Positions 1-8,679 of a DNA stretch of 64,000 bases are shown in pieces; position 1 is the stretch's first letter; each line of letters opens with the position of its first letter. The position numbers were made by a program, and so were the translations under genes. The notes beneath the pieces were generated by a model. The model had not been told where the DNA came from. It saw only the letters and a list, made by a program, of their open reading frames with translations, and did no database searches. The stretch spans positions 60,523 to 124,522 of the forward strand of contig JACQVF010000006.1 of assembly GCA_016209885.1 (NCBI GenBank), in the 5' to 3' direction. Source of the stretch: Gemmatimonadota bacterium. GTDB taxonomy: Bacteria; Gemmatimonadota; Gemmatimonadetes; Longimicrobiales; Gaopeijiaceae.

Positions 1-168
1 GGCGATCCGCCCGTGCCGGATCACGATGGCCCGGTCCGCGAGCGTCCCGCCCTTCCCGTCCAGGATTCGCGCGGCCCGAAGCACGATGCTCTGAGACTGC
101 GGCTGCTGTGCCCGCAGCGTGGGCGCGAGCGCCAGGGTGAGCAGGAGTGCGGTTCGCAGCGCTCTCAT
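1..168 (-). CDS. Secreted amidohydrolase, N-terminal fragment
   Basis: Only the first 56 codons are in the window; the gene runs off the left edge. The start is MRALRTALLLTLALAP, a classic signal peptide with likely cleavage after LRA, followed by QQPQSQSIVLRAARILDG. The pattern of a beta strand, then A-R-I-L-D-G, then the IVIRHGRIA strand is the usual N-terminal beta-sandwich of imidazolonepropionase-type secreted amidohydrolases. GAGGGAA lies just upstream of the ATG. Two other genes in this window (ending at 7354 and 57618) have the same architecture. The metal ligands lie outside the window, so activity cannot be judged. Confidence 0.75.
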   Translation of the reverse strand, partial: MRALRTALLLTLALAPTLRAQQPQSQSIVLRAARILDGKGGTLADRAIVIRHGRIA

Positions 169-512
169 GAAGTTCCCTCGCGAATCGGCGTGCCGGCAGT
201 GGCGCGCGAGATCTTCGTTCGTTTCGCGCGCCCGGTCGCCCCCCGTATATGCGCCGGCGACCGGTCCCGGCGCAATCCCCGGAGCCTCGGCCCTGAGGGT
301 AGTTCTTCAGCGAGCTGCTATCCGCGTGGTGGGGCAGCGGGGTGGTGCGGTTGCGTGTCGCCCCGGCCGTCCGGTAGACTTTCCGACCCGACCGCTGGCA
401 AGCGGGCGAACCCGGACGCGAGGCGACGTTGTGGCAAATGGGCCAGCGGCTCCGCTCTCGCGTGCAGGGTGAACCGCAGGTCGCGAGGTAAGGACGAGGA
501 GGGAAGAATCCG
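169..512. other. Divergent intergenic region
   Basis: 344 bases without a gene between the leftward amidohydrolase and the rightward PQQ dehydrogenase. It holds one copy of a dispersed 22-bp repeat (299-320). A weak promoter-like pair faces right: TTGCGT at 351-356 and TAGACT at 375-380 with an 18-nt spacer. A good ribosome binding site, GGAGGGA, sits at about 498-504 ahead of the ATG at 513. Nothing else was recognised. Confidence 0.4.
299..320. repeat. Dispersed 22-bp repeat, copy 1
   Basis: The segment begins GTAGTTCTTCAGCGA and ends CTGCTA. A copy differing at one base (G here, C there) lies at 60141-60162, and similarity continues into TCCGCG after both. This copy is in an intergenic region. 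It resembles the short CTTCAGC..CTGCTA intergenic elements scattered through many high-GC genomes, but its origin cannot be told from here. Confidence 0.6.
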
Positions 513-2456
513 ATGCTGAAGACGATGCTCTGGCTGGGATCGTTCGCTGCTGCTGCGGCGGTGCCCCTTCACGCGCAGGGCGCCGGCCGCAACTGGCCCG
601 TCTACGGGGGCGACCCCGGCGGCACGAAGTACTCCACGCTGACGCAGATCAACCGCGAGAACGTGAAGCAGCTCGAGGTGGCGTGGACGTGGGAGCCGAA
701 GGAGAAGCGGATCCCCGGGCCTCGCCGGCCGATCCCGGGGCAGGACGTGCGGCCGGGCAGCTTCGAGGTGACCCCCCTGGTCATCAACGACACCATGTAC
801 CTCGTCACCCCGTACAACCGTGTGTTTGCCCTCGACGCGCGCACGGGGAAGGAACTCTGGAGCTACGATCCCCGGGCCTACGAGTGGGGCCAGGTCCCGA
901 ACGGGACCGGGTACGTGCACCGGGGCGTGGCGGTCTGGACGGGGACGAACGAGCGCACGGGCGGGCCCGAGCGCCGGATCTTCCTGAACAGTCGGTGGCG
1001 GCTCATCGCGCTGGACGCCGCCACGGGCAAACCCATTCCGAGCTTCGGTGATCAGGGCGAGGTGGATCTCACGGAGAGCCTCACGTGGCACACGCTCCGC
1101 CTCCATTACACCCAGACCTCGCCTCCGGTGGTCTACAAGGATCTGGTGATCGTGGGGAACGGGGTGTGGGACGGGTTCGTCTACCGCAACGATCCTCCCG
1201 GAACCATGCAGGCGTTCGACGTGCGGACGGGGAAGTTCGCCTGGAAGTTCAACCTGATTCCCCAGGACGGCGAGTACGGGACGGAGACGTGGGAGGACGA
1301 ATCGTGGCGCTATTGGGGCCACTCGAACGTCTGGGCGCCGTTTACGCTGGACGAGCAGCGCGGCCGCCTCTACCTCCCTGTCGGGATGCCGAGCAGCGAC
1401 TACTACGGCGGCCATCGCAAGGGCGACAATCTCTTCGCGGAGAGCCTGCTCTGTCTCGACGCGGCTACGGGGAGGCGGGTCTGGCACTTCCAGCTCGTAC
1501 ACCACGGCCTCTGGGACTACGATGGCGCTGCGGGGCCGCCAGCCCTGCTGACGATCCGGGTGAACGGAAAGACCATCGACGCGGTCGCCGCCACCGGGAA
1601 GACCGGCATGCTGTACGTGTTCGACCGGGTGACCGGGCAGCCGGTGTGGCCGATCGAGGAGCGGCCGGTGCCGCAGAGCGACGTACCGGGCGAGCGGACG
1701 TCACCGACGCAGCCGTTCCCGACGAGACCCAAGCCGTACGTGCGACTGGGGTTCACCGAGAACGATGTCATCGACTTCACGCCCGAGCTGAAGGCGCAGG
1801 CCCTCGAGCTCATCAAGCCGTACCGCTACGGGGCGCCGTTCATGCCGCCGTCGCTCCAGGGGTCCATCTCGCTTCCGGGCATCATCGGCGGCGCGAACTG
1901 GGGCGGCCCGGCGGCGGACCCGGAGACGGGGATCTTGTACGTGAAGGCCTCGAATTCGGCCAACCTCCTCAGGCTGGAGAAGGCGGATCCCGCGCTGGCG
2001 GAGTCGGACTACGAGGTGGATCGGCGCACTCGCGACATCCGGCTGCCGAACGGGCTGCCGATCCTGAAGCCGCCGTACGGCACGCTGACGGCCATCGACC
2101 TGAACACCGGCGAGCACCTCTGGCAGGTGCCCGTGGGCGATATGCCGAACGTGCGGTATCACCCGGCGCTCCAGGGAGTCGAGCTCCCCGAGAAGCTGGG
2201 GGCCGTGGGGGTGAACGGGCCCGTCGTCACGAAGGGCGGCCTCGTGATCCTGAGCGGCGGCTCCATGAGCCTCAACGGGTTCGACAAGAAGACGGGCGCG
2301 CTGCTCTGGGAGTTCGATCTCGGCGACCGCTCGAACGCGAACCCCATGACCTACGAGACGAGCGACGGCCGGCAGTTCGTCGTGATCGCGGCGGGCGCCG
2401 GCGAGTCGGCGAAGCTCTGGGTGTTCTCGCTTCCTCCCGCACCCACGCGGAGGTAA
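513..2456 (+). CDS. PQQ-dependent dehydrogenase (quinoprotein glucose/alcohol dehydrogenase type)
   Basis: 647 residues. The signal peptide (residues 1-21, ending in PLHAQ) sends the protein to the periplasm. The mature start NWPVYGGDPGGTKYSTL is the hallmark opening of PQQ quinoproteins of the membrane glucose dehydrogenase family. W-type propeller motifs recur, for example ALDARTGKELWSY, FDVRTGKFAWKF, IDLNTGEHLWQVPVG and FDKKTGALLWEF, as expected of an eight-bladed beta-propeller. Unlike Gcd of enteric bacteria it lacks the five N-terminal membrane helices, so it is probably soluble or peripherally bound. It would oxidise a sugar or alcohol with PQQ and pass electrons to the respiratory chain. 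It is the first gene of a tight operon with a Tat-exported small subunit and a GMC flavoprotein. The substrate cannot be read from the sequence. Confidence 0.9.
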   Translation: MLKTMLWLGSFAAAAAVPLHAQGAGRNWPVYGGDPGGTKYSTLTQINRENVKQLEVAWTWEPKEKRIPGPRRPIPGQDVRPGSFEVTPLVINDTMYLVTPYNRVFALDARTGKELWSYDPRAYEWGQVPNGTGYVHRGVAVWTGTNERTGGPERRIFLNSRWRLIALDAATGKPIPSFGDQGEVDLTESLTWHTLRLHYTQTSPPVVYKDLVIVGNGVWDGFVYRNDPPGTMQAFDVRTGKFAWKFNLIPQDGEYGTETWEDESWRYWGHSNVWAPFTLDEQRGRLYLPVGMPSSDYYGGHRKGDNLFAESLLCLDAATGRRVWHFQLVHHGLWDYDGAAGPPALLTIRVNGKTIDAVAATGKTGMLYVFDRVTGQPVWPIEERPVPQSDVPGERTSPTQPFPTRPKPYVRLGFTENDVIDFTPELKAQALELIKPYRYGAPFMPPSLQGSISLPGIIGGANWGGPAADPETGILYVKASNSANLLRLEKADPALAESDYEVDRRTRDIRLPNGLPILKPPYGTLTAIDLNTGEHLWQVPVGDMPNVRYHPALQGVELPEKLGAVGVNGPVVTKGGLVILSGGSMSLNGFDKKTGALLWEFDLGDRSNANPMTYETSDGRQFVVIAAGAGESAKLWVFSLPPAPTRR

Positions 2457-2458
2457 CC

Positions 2459-3049
2459 ATGGGCCGTGAAAGCCGCCGAACGTTCCTCAAACAGTCCGCC
2501 TCCGCCCTCACCGCAGTCGCCCTGACGCGCTGTGCGCCCGAGGAGGTGGCGCAGGCGCGGGCGTCGCTGGATCCGGAGATGTTGCGCGCCGTGGGTCGCG
2601 CCGTGCTCCCGTCCGAGCTGGGGGCGGACGGGATCGAGCGGGCGGTAACGGCGTTCGAGCGCTGGCTCGCCGAGTACGAGCCGGTGGCCGAGGCCGATCA
2701 CGATTACGGCGGCTCCGAGATCGAATACACGCCTCCGGATCCCGCCCCCGGCTGGGCGGCCCAGCTCGAGGCGCTGGACCTGGAAGCGCAGCGGCGCCAC
2801 GAGAAGCGGTTCCTGGAGCTGTCACCGGAGCAGCAGCGGGACCTGATCCGGCGCCAGCTCGAGCGCGACCCGCCCGGGCGCCTCGGGAACGCCATGGACG
2901 CGCGCCACGTGGCCGTGGCGCTCATGGCGCACTACTACGCGTCGCCCGAGGCGACGGACCGGTGTTACGGCGCGCAGGTCGGGCCGCTCACCTGTCGCGA
3001 CCTGGGCCGCGCGCCCGAGGAGCCGGCGCCGCTCGCGCTGGGGGACTGA
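2459..3049 (+). CDS. Gluconate 2-dehydrogenase subunit 3-like (gamma) protein with Tat signal
   Basis: 196 residues, starting two bases after the preceding stop codon. The N terminus RESRRTFLKQSASALTAVAL has the twin-arginine RRTFLK pattern and a hydrophobic stretch ending near a cysteine (residue 24), so it may also be lipidated, although the residue before that cysteine is an atypical arginine. In gluconate 2-dehydrogenase and FAD-glucose dehydrogenase complexes this small subunit is exported by Tat and carries the flavin subunit with it. The following gene is a GMC flavoprotein without its own signal, which fits such hitch-hiking. Length and the helical, charged body (residues 40-190) agree with the family. 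No cytochrome c subunit is nearby. Confidence 0.82.
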   Translation: MGRESRRTFLKQSASALTAVALTRCAPEEVAQARASLDPEMLRAVGRAVLPSELGADGIERAVTAFERWLAEYEPVAEADHDYGGSEIEYTPPDPAPGWAAQLEALDLEAQRRHEKRFLELSPEQQRDLIRRQLERDPPGRLGNAMDARHVAVALMAHYYASPEATDRCYGAQVGPLTCRDLGRAPEEPAPLALGD

Positions 3050-3053
3050 CGCG

Positions 3054-4664
3054 ATGGCCCGCGTGATCGAGAGCGACCTCTGCATCATCGGCGCCGGGAT
3101 CACGGCGGCGATGGTCGCGGAGAAGCTCGCGGAGGAACGCGAAGCGCGCATCGTGGTGGTCGAGGGTGGCAGCCGGACCGCGCCGCTGGCCGACCGCTTC
3201 GGGCGACGCGAGCGCCACATCGCCTACAACGAGAACCCGTGGCCGGACGACCACATCCCGACCCAGAGCGCGCAAGGGATCATCTCGCGCTCTATGGTCG
3301 TGGGCGGGCTCGCCATGCACTGGGGCGGAACTTGCCCGCGCTTCACGCCCGAGGACCTGCGGGTGAAGTCGCTGTACGGCGCGGGCGACGACTGGGCCCT
3401 CGACTACGACGAGCTTGAGCCATACTACCAGGACGCGGAGGAGCGCATCGGCGTGGCGGGCGAGCAGGGGCCGCCGGAGCTGGACCTGCGCTCGAAGCCC
3501 TATCCCATGCCGCCCGCCCCGCTCTCCTACAGCCTGCTGCGGCTTAAAGAGTGGGGGGAGCGCTCCGGGATCCCGTTCTGGACGAACCCGGTCGCGAAGG
3601 CCACGGTGGCGTATCGCGGCCGCAGCGTCTGCGCCCGCTGCGACACGTGCAACATCTGCCCCACGGGAGCCAAGTACTCGCCGGACTTCACGTTCAACCG
3701 CCTTCTCGAGGAGAAGCGGATCGAGCTTGTGACCCGCACGCTGGTGCGGCGGCTGGTTCTTGCGCAGGGCTCCGACCGGGTCGAGTACGCGGAGGCCGTG
3801 GACCGGGACCGGCCCGAGGAACCCGTACAGCTCCGGGCCAGGGTCTTCGTGGTGGCCGCCGGCTACGCCTGGAGCCCGTACCTGCTACTGATCTCCGCCA
3901 ACGAGCGTTTCCCCGACGGCCTCGCGAACCGCTCCGGCCTCGTGGGCAAGTACATGTGCGGCCACCGGGGCGTAAACACCACGGTCGAGGTCCCCATGAA
4001 GCTCTACCCGGGGATGTACGCGAGCCACAGCCTGCTGTCCAAGCGGTTCCAGCGGCCGGGCAAACTCGATCGTTACGTGCGCCACGACCTGAGGATCTGG
4101 GAATCCAGCGCCGGCCGGGAGCCGCGGATCGTCGGCGATGGCGGCCAGGTCCTCCTGGGCGATGAGGTCATGGCGGACTGGCGCCTGCGCACCGAGCGCG
4201 GTGCCGCGCGCCTCCGCGCGTACTACGACGTACTGCCCGCGCGCGGGAGCCAGCTCACGTTGGACCCCTCGCTCCGCAACCGCTGGGGCGATCCGCTCCC
4301 GCGCATCGAGGTCCGGGACAGCCAGGCGTCACGGGCGCTACGGGAGTACACGGAAAACCGGATCCGCCATCTCTTCGAGGAGATCGCGCGGGCAGGCGGC
4401 GGGAAGATCCTCTCGATCCGTTCAGGCGAACTCCAGGACCACCCCGCCGGCGGCTGCCGCATGGGGAGCGACCCCGCCACCAGCGTCACGGACAGCCACG
4501 GTCGCACTCACGATCACGAGAACCTGTTCGTGGTCGGCGCGCCCACCATGCCGACTGCAGGGTGCGCGAACGGGACGCTCACCTTCTCCGCGCTGTCGCT
4601 GCGGTCGGCGGCGACGATCGGCGAGGAGTTTGCGGCGAGAGCGAGTGAGCGAGCTAGCGGGTGA
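3054..4664 (+). CDS. GMC family oxidoreductase, FAD-dependent sugar dehydrogenase large subunit
   Basis: 536 residues, four bases downstream of the gamma-type subunit. The N-terminal Rossmann segment CIIGAGITAAMVAEKL binds FAD. VVGGLAMHWGG is the second flavin motif. The C-terminal block HPAGGCRMG, followed by GAPTMPTAGCANGTLT, is the signature of gluconate 2-dehydrogenase/GMC enzymes. Around residues 195-210 it has four closely spaced cysteines, CARCDTCNICPTGAKYSPDF. In bacterial FAD-glucose dehydrogenases a cysteine cluster in this region holds an iron-sulfur centre. It has no signal peptide, so export with the preceding Tat subunit is likely. The expected role is oxidation of a sugar or sugar acid in the periplasm. 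Confidence 0.88.
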   Translation: MARVIESDLCIIGAGITAAMVAEKLAEEREARIVVVEGGSRTAPLADRFGRRERHIAYNENPWPDDHIPTQSAQGIISRSMVVGGLAMHWGGTCPRFTPEDLRVKSLYGAGDDWALDYDELEPYYQDAEERIGVAGEQGPPELDLRSKPYPMPPAPLSYSLLRLKEWGERSGIPFWTNPVAKATVAYRGRSVCARCDTCNICPTGAKYSPDFTFNRLLEEKRIELVTRTLVRRLVLAQGSDRVEYAEAVDRDRPEEPVQLRARVFVVAAGYAWSPYLLLISANERFPDGLANRSGLVGKYMCGHRGVNTTVEVPMKLYPGMYASHSLLSKRFQRPGKLDRYVRHDLRIWESSAGREPRIVGDGGQVLLGDEVMADWRLRTERGAARLRAYYDVLPARGSQLTLDPSLRNRWGDPLPRIEVRDSQASRALREYTENRIRHLFEEIARAGGGKILSIRSGELQDHPAGGCRMGSDPATSVTDSHGRTHDHENLFVVGAPTMPTAGCANGTLTFSALSLRSAATIGEEFAARASERASG

Positions 4665-4734
4665 GTTCGGCCCCGAGCGGTGCTAACTTGGGCCGTGCCG
4701 CCGGCCGGGAACCCTCAGACACCAGCCCCTTGGC

Positions 4735-5832
4735 TCACCTGGCCTCGGGTGCGACCGGCGGGTCGGGAGTGCCGGTTTCCTCGCCGTCGGGCAGGCCCAG
4801 GAGCGCGGCCATCCCGAGCCGTGAGGCGTTGCGGTAGATCTCCTCCAGGGCGACGATCAGGGGCCGCTCGCCTTGCCAGAACGGGAAGTTGCCGAGGCTC
4901 CTCGCCAGCGCGGCTGGCGTCTCGGAGATCCGAATCTCGTCGCCCGCGGACCACTCCTCTTCGCGGGCATCGCCGGCGGGTGACGCGCCAGCGGACGCTT
5001 CACCACCAGGGCTGCTGACCCGGCCGGTGTCCACATCGCCGCCGTGTCGCGCTCGAGCGCCTCCTCTGCCTCCTTCAGCACGGCCGCGTGGAGCGATGCC
5101 TGCTCCCGGGGCGCGCCGGCGGGCGGCGTAGCGGCACCCGGCTCGGTCGGCCAGCGTGAACTCGCCTGGGAACTCCTGGATGGCCGCCTCGATGAGAGCT
5201 GTCTTTGCGCCACGAGGGGTCTTCACCTGGCCGATGCCGTCTCGGAACGGGTGGATGCAGAGGAAATCGAGCACCAGCGCCGCGATTGCGACCAGCGGCG
5301 GGGTGGGCTCCTGCGCGAGGCCATGACGGTAGCAGAGGCACAGCTCGTCGACCGCTCCCGGCGTTTCAGCCACGGAGGCCGGGCGAAAGCGCACGACCGG
5401 TGGCGCGCCCTGCCGGTGCTCGATGATCTCGTTCTCGATCTGCTTCCACTCTCCGGCATCCGCGGCTCCATACTGGGCGATGCGGTGCAGCCGCCTCAGG
5501 ACGTCCAGCGTCACGGGAAGATCTCTTGCTTGTGTGTGGATCAGCTCGAGCGCCCGCCTGTAGCCCTGGATTTCCCCTTCTGAGCGGTCCCGCGGCCTGG
5601 CCCTCCCGACGACCAGCGGTCGGAGACGCGCCGCAGGTACTGTGACCCCTTCGATCCGGTTCGACGACTCGACGCTCTGGACCAGCGCCGTCTCCCGCAG
5701 GGCCTTCAGCACCTGTGGCGCCTGCTTCGCGTAGAGCTCCTGCTTGCCCTTGGCCTCCGCGATGTCCGTGAGGAGCCACACCGTGCCAGCGGGTAGGCTG
5801 AGCTTGGCCAGGCGACCACTGCGGAAGGACAT
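4735..5832 (-). pseudogene. Decayed Fic-domain protein with catalytic-loop deletion
   Basis: The start is MSFRSGRLAKLSLP at 5832, overlapping the stop of the upstream protease gene (TGATG). The first 200 residues are a good Fic protein: VESSNRIEGVTV (inhibitory-helix-like S/TxxxE region), GYRRALELIH, LRRLHRIAQY, VRFRPASVAETPGAV and VLDFLCIHPFRDG. The motif then fails. Where HPFRDGNGR and about 70 more residues are expected, the frame reads HPFRDGIGQVKTPRGAKTALIEAAIQ, which is typical of the winged-helix tail that normally follows the Fic domain. The join therefore looks like an internal in-frame deletion that removed the catalytic N and R. Downstream of about 5150 the reading frame turns into low-quality G/A/R sequence, while a plausible peptide (EQASLHAAVLKEAEEALERD) appears in another frame, pointing to frameshifts. 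AMPylation activity is not expected. Confidence 0.72.
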
Positions 5833-7121
5833 CACGAGCTGGGCCGCAGGAAGAGCCGCATCCCGGTGAAGTCCAGGGTCAGGGCATGCCCCCTGAAGAA
5901 CCCGTGGGAAATGAGGCCCCCGATGCGAAAGCCGAGGTTGTGCTCCAGCGAAGGGGGGAAGGGGCCGAACACCCCCGCCACATCCCGCCCGACCGCATCT
6001 GCCAGCGCCAGCTCCGTCAGCACGAAGGGGACGACGCTCAGCTTGCCGCCGCCCCCCGTCCCGACGCGAGCCCGCGACTCGACGATCTCGATGCCGGCCT
6101 CCTTCACGGTCGACTCGGGGCAGGTGAAGGCGAGTCCGGCCAGCCCGGTGTCCACGAACAGGAGGTACGCCCTCCCGTTCACGCTTCCCCACGCCACCAC
6201 GAAGTGGTCGCCAGCCATCCAGAACGGCACGACGGTCTGAGCGTCCGCCCCCGCTTCCTTCTCGAAGCGGGCAAGGTTCTGCGCCGTGCGCCGTCGCAGC
6301 ACGAGCGCGCCGCCGGGATAGTCGAGGGTCGCGAGGAAGTGATAGAGCAACACGGTGCCGATGATCCCGTCCACTTGCCTGCCGCCGGCGACGGCGGCGA
6401 GTGGGCGAGTGTCCAGGAGCTGAACGGGCACGTGCCTCACCACGAAGTCGCCGAGCGCGAGGGAGTCGACGGTCCCGTGGACGAACGTGGACTTGAGCCC
6501 GCCGGCGAACGTGCCGACTTCCGAGCCGAACTCGCGGGCGCCCACGTCTCTCGCGAAGCGCGGATCGAGGATCACCTCGCTTGCACCCGTGTCGATGATG
6601 AAGTTCGCCAGGCCGCCGCCGTTGACGCGCACCTCGACGACGGGCAGCGCGTCGGTCTGTACGAACGGCAGGCGCGTGGCGTCCCGCTCGCCGCCGATGT
6701 CGTACGGCGGCACACCTCGGAAGCTTTCGAGCTTCCGGGCCTTCGCTTCGCGGCCGGCGGCCCGGAGCAGCGGCGCCGCGCGTTCGAGCTCGTCACGCCG
6801 GTAGAAGACCTCTGCGAGGAGCGATCTGGGGATGGGGTCGTCGGGGGCGAGCTCGAGGGCCCGACTGGCCCGCTGCTGGGCCTCGTCCAGGTGATTCCCG
6901 AGTAGCGCGATCTGGCCGAGGAGGAGCTGAGCGCGGAAACTCGCAGGGGCTCGATCCAAAACCTGCCTGTACGCTTGCGCCGCGTCCTCGAAGCGCCCCT
7001 CGCGAAACAGGCTGTCCCCGCGCTCGAGGTCTACACGCAGCGGCTGCGCCCCCGCGCGGGCCGATAGGATGGAGATGAGGAAAAAGGACCCGAGCGGAGA
7101 AGCGAAGCTTCTGGGACTCAC
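5832..7121 (-). CDS. Exported TPR and retropepsin-like aspartyl protease
   Basis: 429 residues from a GTG at 7121 preceded by GGAAGG; more upstream starts give arginine-rich sequence without protein character. The N terminus (FASPLGSFFLISILSARAGA) is a signal peptide. Residues 30-130 form tetratricopeptide-like helices (GDSLFREGRFEDAAQAYRQV and the following repeats). From about 145 comes an aspartyl-protease fold: FIIDTGASEVILD is the D-T-G-A active site with the expected hydrophobic flanks. A second related lobe contains LLFVDTGLAGLAF, another D-T-G, so both half-sites may be in one chain. Its stop codon overlaps the start of the degenerate Fic gene. It is probably a periplasmic protease or protein-processing enzyme; the target is unknown. 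Confidence 0.82.
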   Translation of the reverse strand: MSPRSFASPLGSFFLISILSARAGAQPLRVDLERGDSLFREGRFEDAAQAYRQVLDRAPASFRAQLLLGQIALLGNHLDEAQQRASRALELAPDDPIPRSLLAEVFYRRDELERAAPLLRAAGREAKARKLESFRGVPPYDIGGERDATRLPFVQTDALPVVEVRVNGGGLANFIIDTGASEVILDPRFARDVGAREFGSEVGTFAGGLKSTFVHGTVDSLALGDFVVRHVPVQLLDTRPLAAVAGGRQVDGIIGTVLLYHFLATLDYPGGALVLRRRTAQNLARFEKEAGADAQTVVPFWMAGDHFVVAWGSVNGRAYLLFVDTGLAGLAFTCPESTVKEAGIEIVESRARVGTGGGGKLSVVPFVLTELALADAVGRDVAGVFGPFPPSLEHNLGFRIGGLISHGFFRGHALTLDFTGMRLFLRPSS

Positions 7122-7274
7122 TCGCCTTCCTTTCCGACCTGCGCGTCGACCCGGCACCACTCGGGCGCCGGACCTGGTCGAATGGCGTGCCCGACAAGTG
7201 GCGGGCAAGCGGGCGCGTGCCACCCGGAAGCGTCCGGGCTCCCGGTCCCCGTCCACCCCTGCCGTCCAACGAAT

Positions 7275-7306
7275 CGGCCCTGCCGGCTTGCGTCCCGGCA
7301 GGGCCG
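7275..7306. terminator. Hairpin terminator-like structure
   Basis: Perfect 12-bp inverted repeat CGGCCCTGCCGG / CCGGCAGGGCCG with an 8-nt loop. TTTT follows at 7311-7314 on the plus strand and ATTCGTT on the minus strand. It lies 48 bases downstream of the amidohydrolase ending at 7354 and upstream of the protease, so it probably ends the amidohydrolase transcript. Confidence 0.55.
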
Positions 7307-7353
7307 TGGCTTTTCCGATACCACTCACCCGCACGCCCGCTCACCTGCTGGCC

Positions 7354-8661
7354 TCACCGCCGTGCGCTCCCGTTCGTGGTCGCTGCCGCCTCGCCGCCCG
7401 CTCCCTTATAGACCTTGCCGTCCTTCATCACGAAGACCACGTTCTGCAGAGCCGTGATGTCATCGAGCGGGTTCCCCTTCACCGCGATGATATCCGCGAG
7501 CTTGCGCGCCTCGAGGTTGCCCAGGCTGTCGGCCAGGAAGAGGGCCTCGGCGGCCCGCGTGGTGGCACTGACGATGGCGTCCTTGGCCGGCTGGCCCGCC
7601 GCGGCGCGCCGCGCGAACTCGAGAGCGGTGGTCCCGGACCAGATCCAGCCCGAGTTCACGTCCGTGCTGAAGATGATCTTGACGCCCTTCTCCACCGCAC
7701 GCGTGAATACCTTCGTGCGGATCGGCAGGAACTCGGCCGTGAAACGCTGTGCTTCCTGGGAGAAGCCGAACTCCCTCGCATGGGCCAGGTAGTACTCGCC
7801 CAGGTACAGATTGGGTGAGTAGTAGACGCCCTTCTCCACCATCAGGTCGAGGGTGGCGTCGTCCAGGAGCGCGCCGTGCTCGATGGTGCGCGCCCCTGCC
7901 AGGATCGCCCGGCGGGCGCCTTCCGTGGCATGGGCGTGGACCGCCACGGGCAGACCCTCCTTGCGAGCTTCGTCCAGGGCCCAGTCGAGCTGCTCCTGGG
8001 CGTAGACCGGCGCGCCACCCCCGCGGCTGCTGCGGGTGGCGAAGATCTTGAGCCAGTCCACATCGGCGGACGCCTTCCCCTGCACGAAGACGCGAATCGT
8101 CCGCTCGTCCGCCGGCCGCGCGCCCTCCTTGATGCGGTCGCCCTCGGCGCCGGGGGCGTTGCCGTCCGTGAGGCCTTCGCCGGAGACCAGGAGGCGCGGC
8201 CCCGGGATGAGCCCCTGGTTGATGGCATCCCGGAGGTCCACCTCCGTGTCATCCGGGCTCCCCAGGGTGCGTACCGTCGTGAACCCGCTCATGAGCAGCG
8301 CCTTCGCGTTGCGCGTGCCGTAGAGCACCGTCTTCGACCGGCGCTCCGGGCCGGGGCCCGGGTCGCGGAAGTGGGCGGTGATGTGGACGTGGGCATCCGT
8401 GAGCCCGGGAAGGATCGTGTAACCCTTGAGGTCGATCACCCGTACACCCGTGGGCCGCCGCGGCGAGGAGCGCACCTCGTGGATGCGGTTCCCCCGCACG
8501 ATTATCACCGGATTCGGGATTGACTCTCCAAGCCCGTTGATGGCCAGGTCCGCGACCAGCGCGACATCCACGCCCTGGGCCGCAGCCGACCCGGGACAGG
8601 GAGGCAGGGCGACGATCGCGGCCACCGCGCCCATGCCCGCTCCCCAAAGCATCCTGCGCAT
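7354..8661 (-). CDS. Secreted amidohydrolase family protein
   Basis: 435 residues from the ATG at 8661, which stands five bases after AGGAGG; the in-frame GTG at 8667 would touch that ribosome site. The signal peptide ends at GSAAAQ. The metal-site motifs are in order: LPGLTDAHVHI (HxH on strand 1), VAVHAHA, GARTIEHG and FSTDVNSG (the terminal aspartate). GNLEARKLADIIAV with VVFVMKDGKVYK closes the beta-sandwich. A lysine for a bridging carbamate is present in VDWLKIFA. Family members include dipeptidases, imidazolonepropionases and organophosphate/prolidase-like enzymes; the substrate is not evident. It begins 18 bases after the Rieske gene stop, so the two are cotranscribed. Confidence 0.88.
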   Translation of the reverse strand: MRRMLWGAGMGAVAAIVALPPCPGSAAAQGVDVALVADLAINGLGESIPNPVIIVRGNRIHEVRSSPRRPTGVRVIDLKGYTILPGLTDAHVHITAHFRDPGPGPERRSKTVLYGTRNAKALLMSGFTTVRTLGSPDDTEVDLRDAINQGLIPGPRLLVSGEGLTDGNAPGAEGDRIKEGARPADERTIRVFVQGKASADVDWLKIFATRSSRGGGAPVYAQEQLDWALDEARKEGLPVAVHAHATEGARRAILAGARTIEHGALLDDATLDLMVEKGVYYSPNLYLGEYYLAHAREFGFSQEAQRFTAEFLPIRTKVFTRAVEKGVKIIFSTDVNSGWIWSGTTALEFARRAAAGQPAKDAIVSATTRAAEALFLADSLGNLEARKLADIIAVKGNPLDDITALQNVVFVMKDGKVYKGAGGEAAATTNGSARR

Positions 8662-8679
8662 CGTCACCTCCTGTTGACT

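Noticed and set aside
318..1505. 395-residue open frame antisense to the PQQ dehydrogenase
   Set aside because: The plus-strand protein has clear quinoprotein motifs. The antisense frame is histidine/arginine/proline-rich and is a third-codon-position shadow.
1085..2458. Upstream extension of the gamma-type subunit frame through the PQQ dehydrogenase
   Set aside because: The extension is arginine/glycine-rich shadow sequence; the Tat signal starts at 2459, immediately after the preceding stop.
6193..7334. Longer start for the aspartyl protease at 7334
   Set aside because: The added residues are basic and low complexity, whereas the GTG at 7121 has a good ribosome site followed by a signal peptide.
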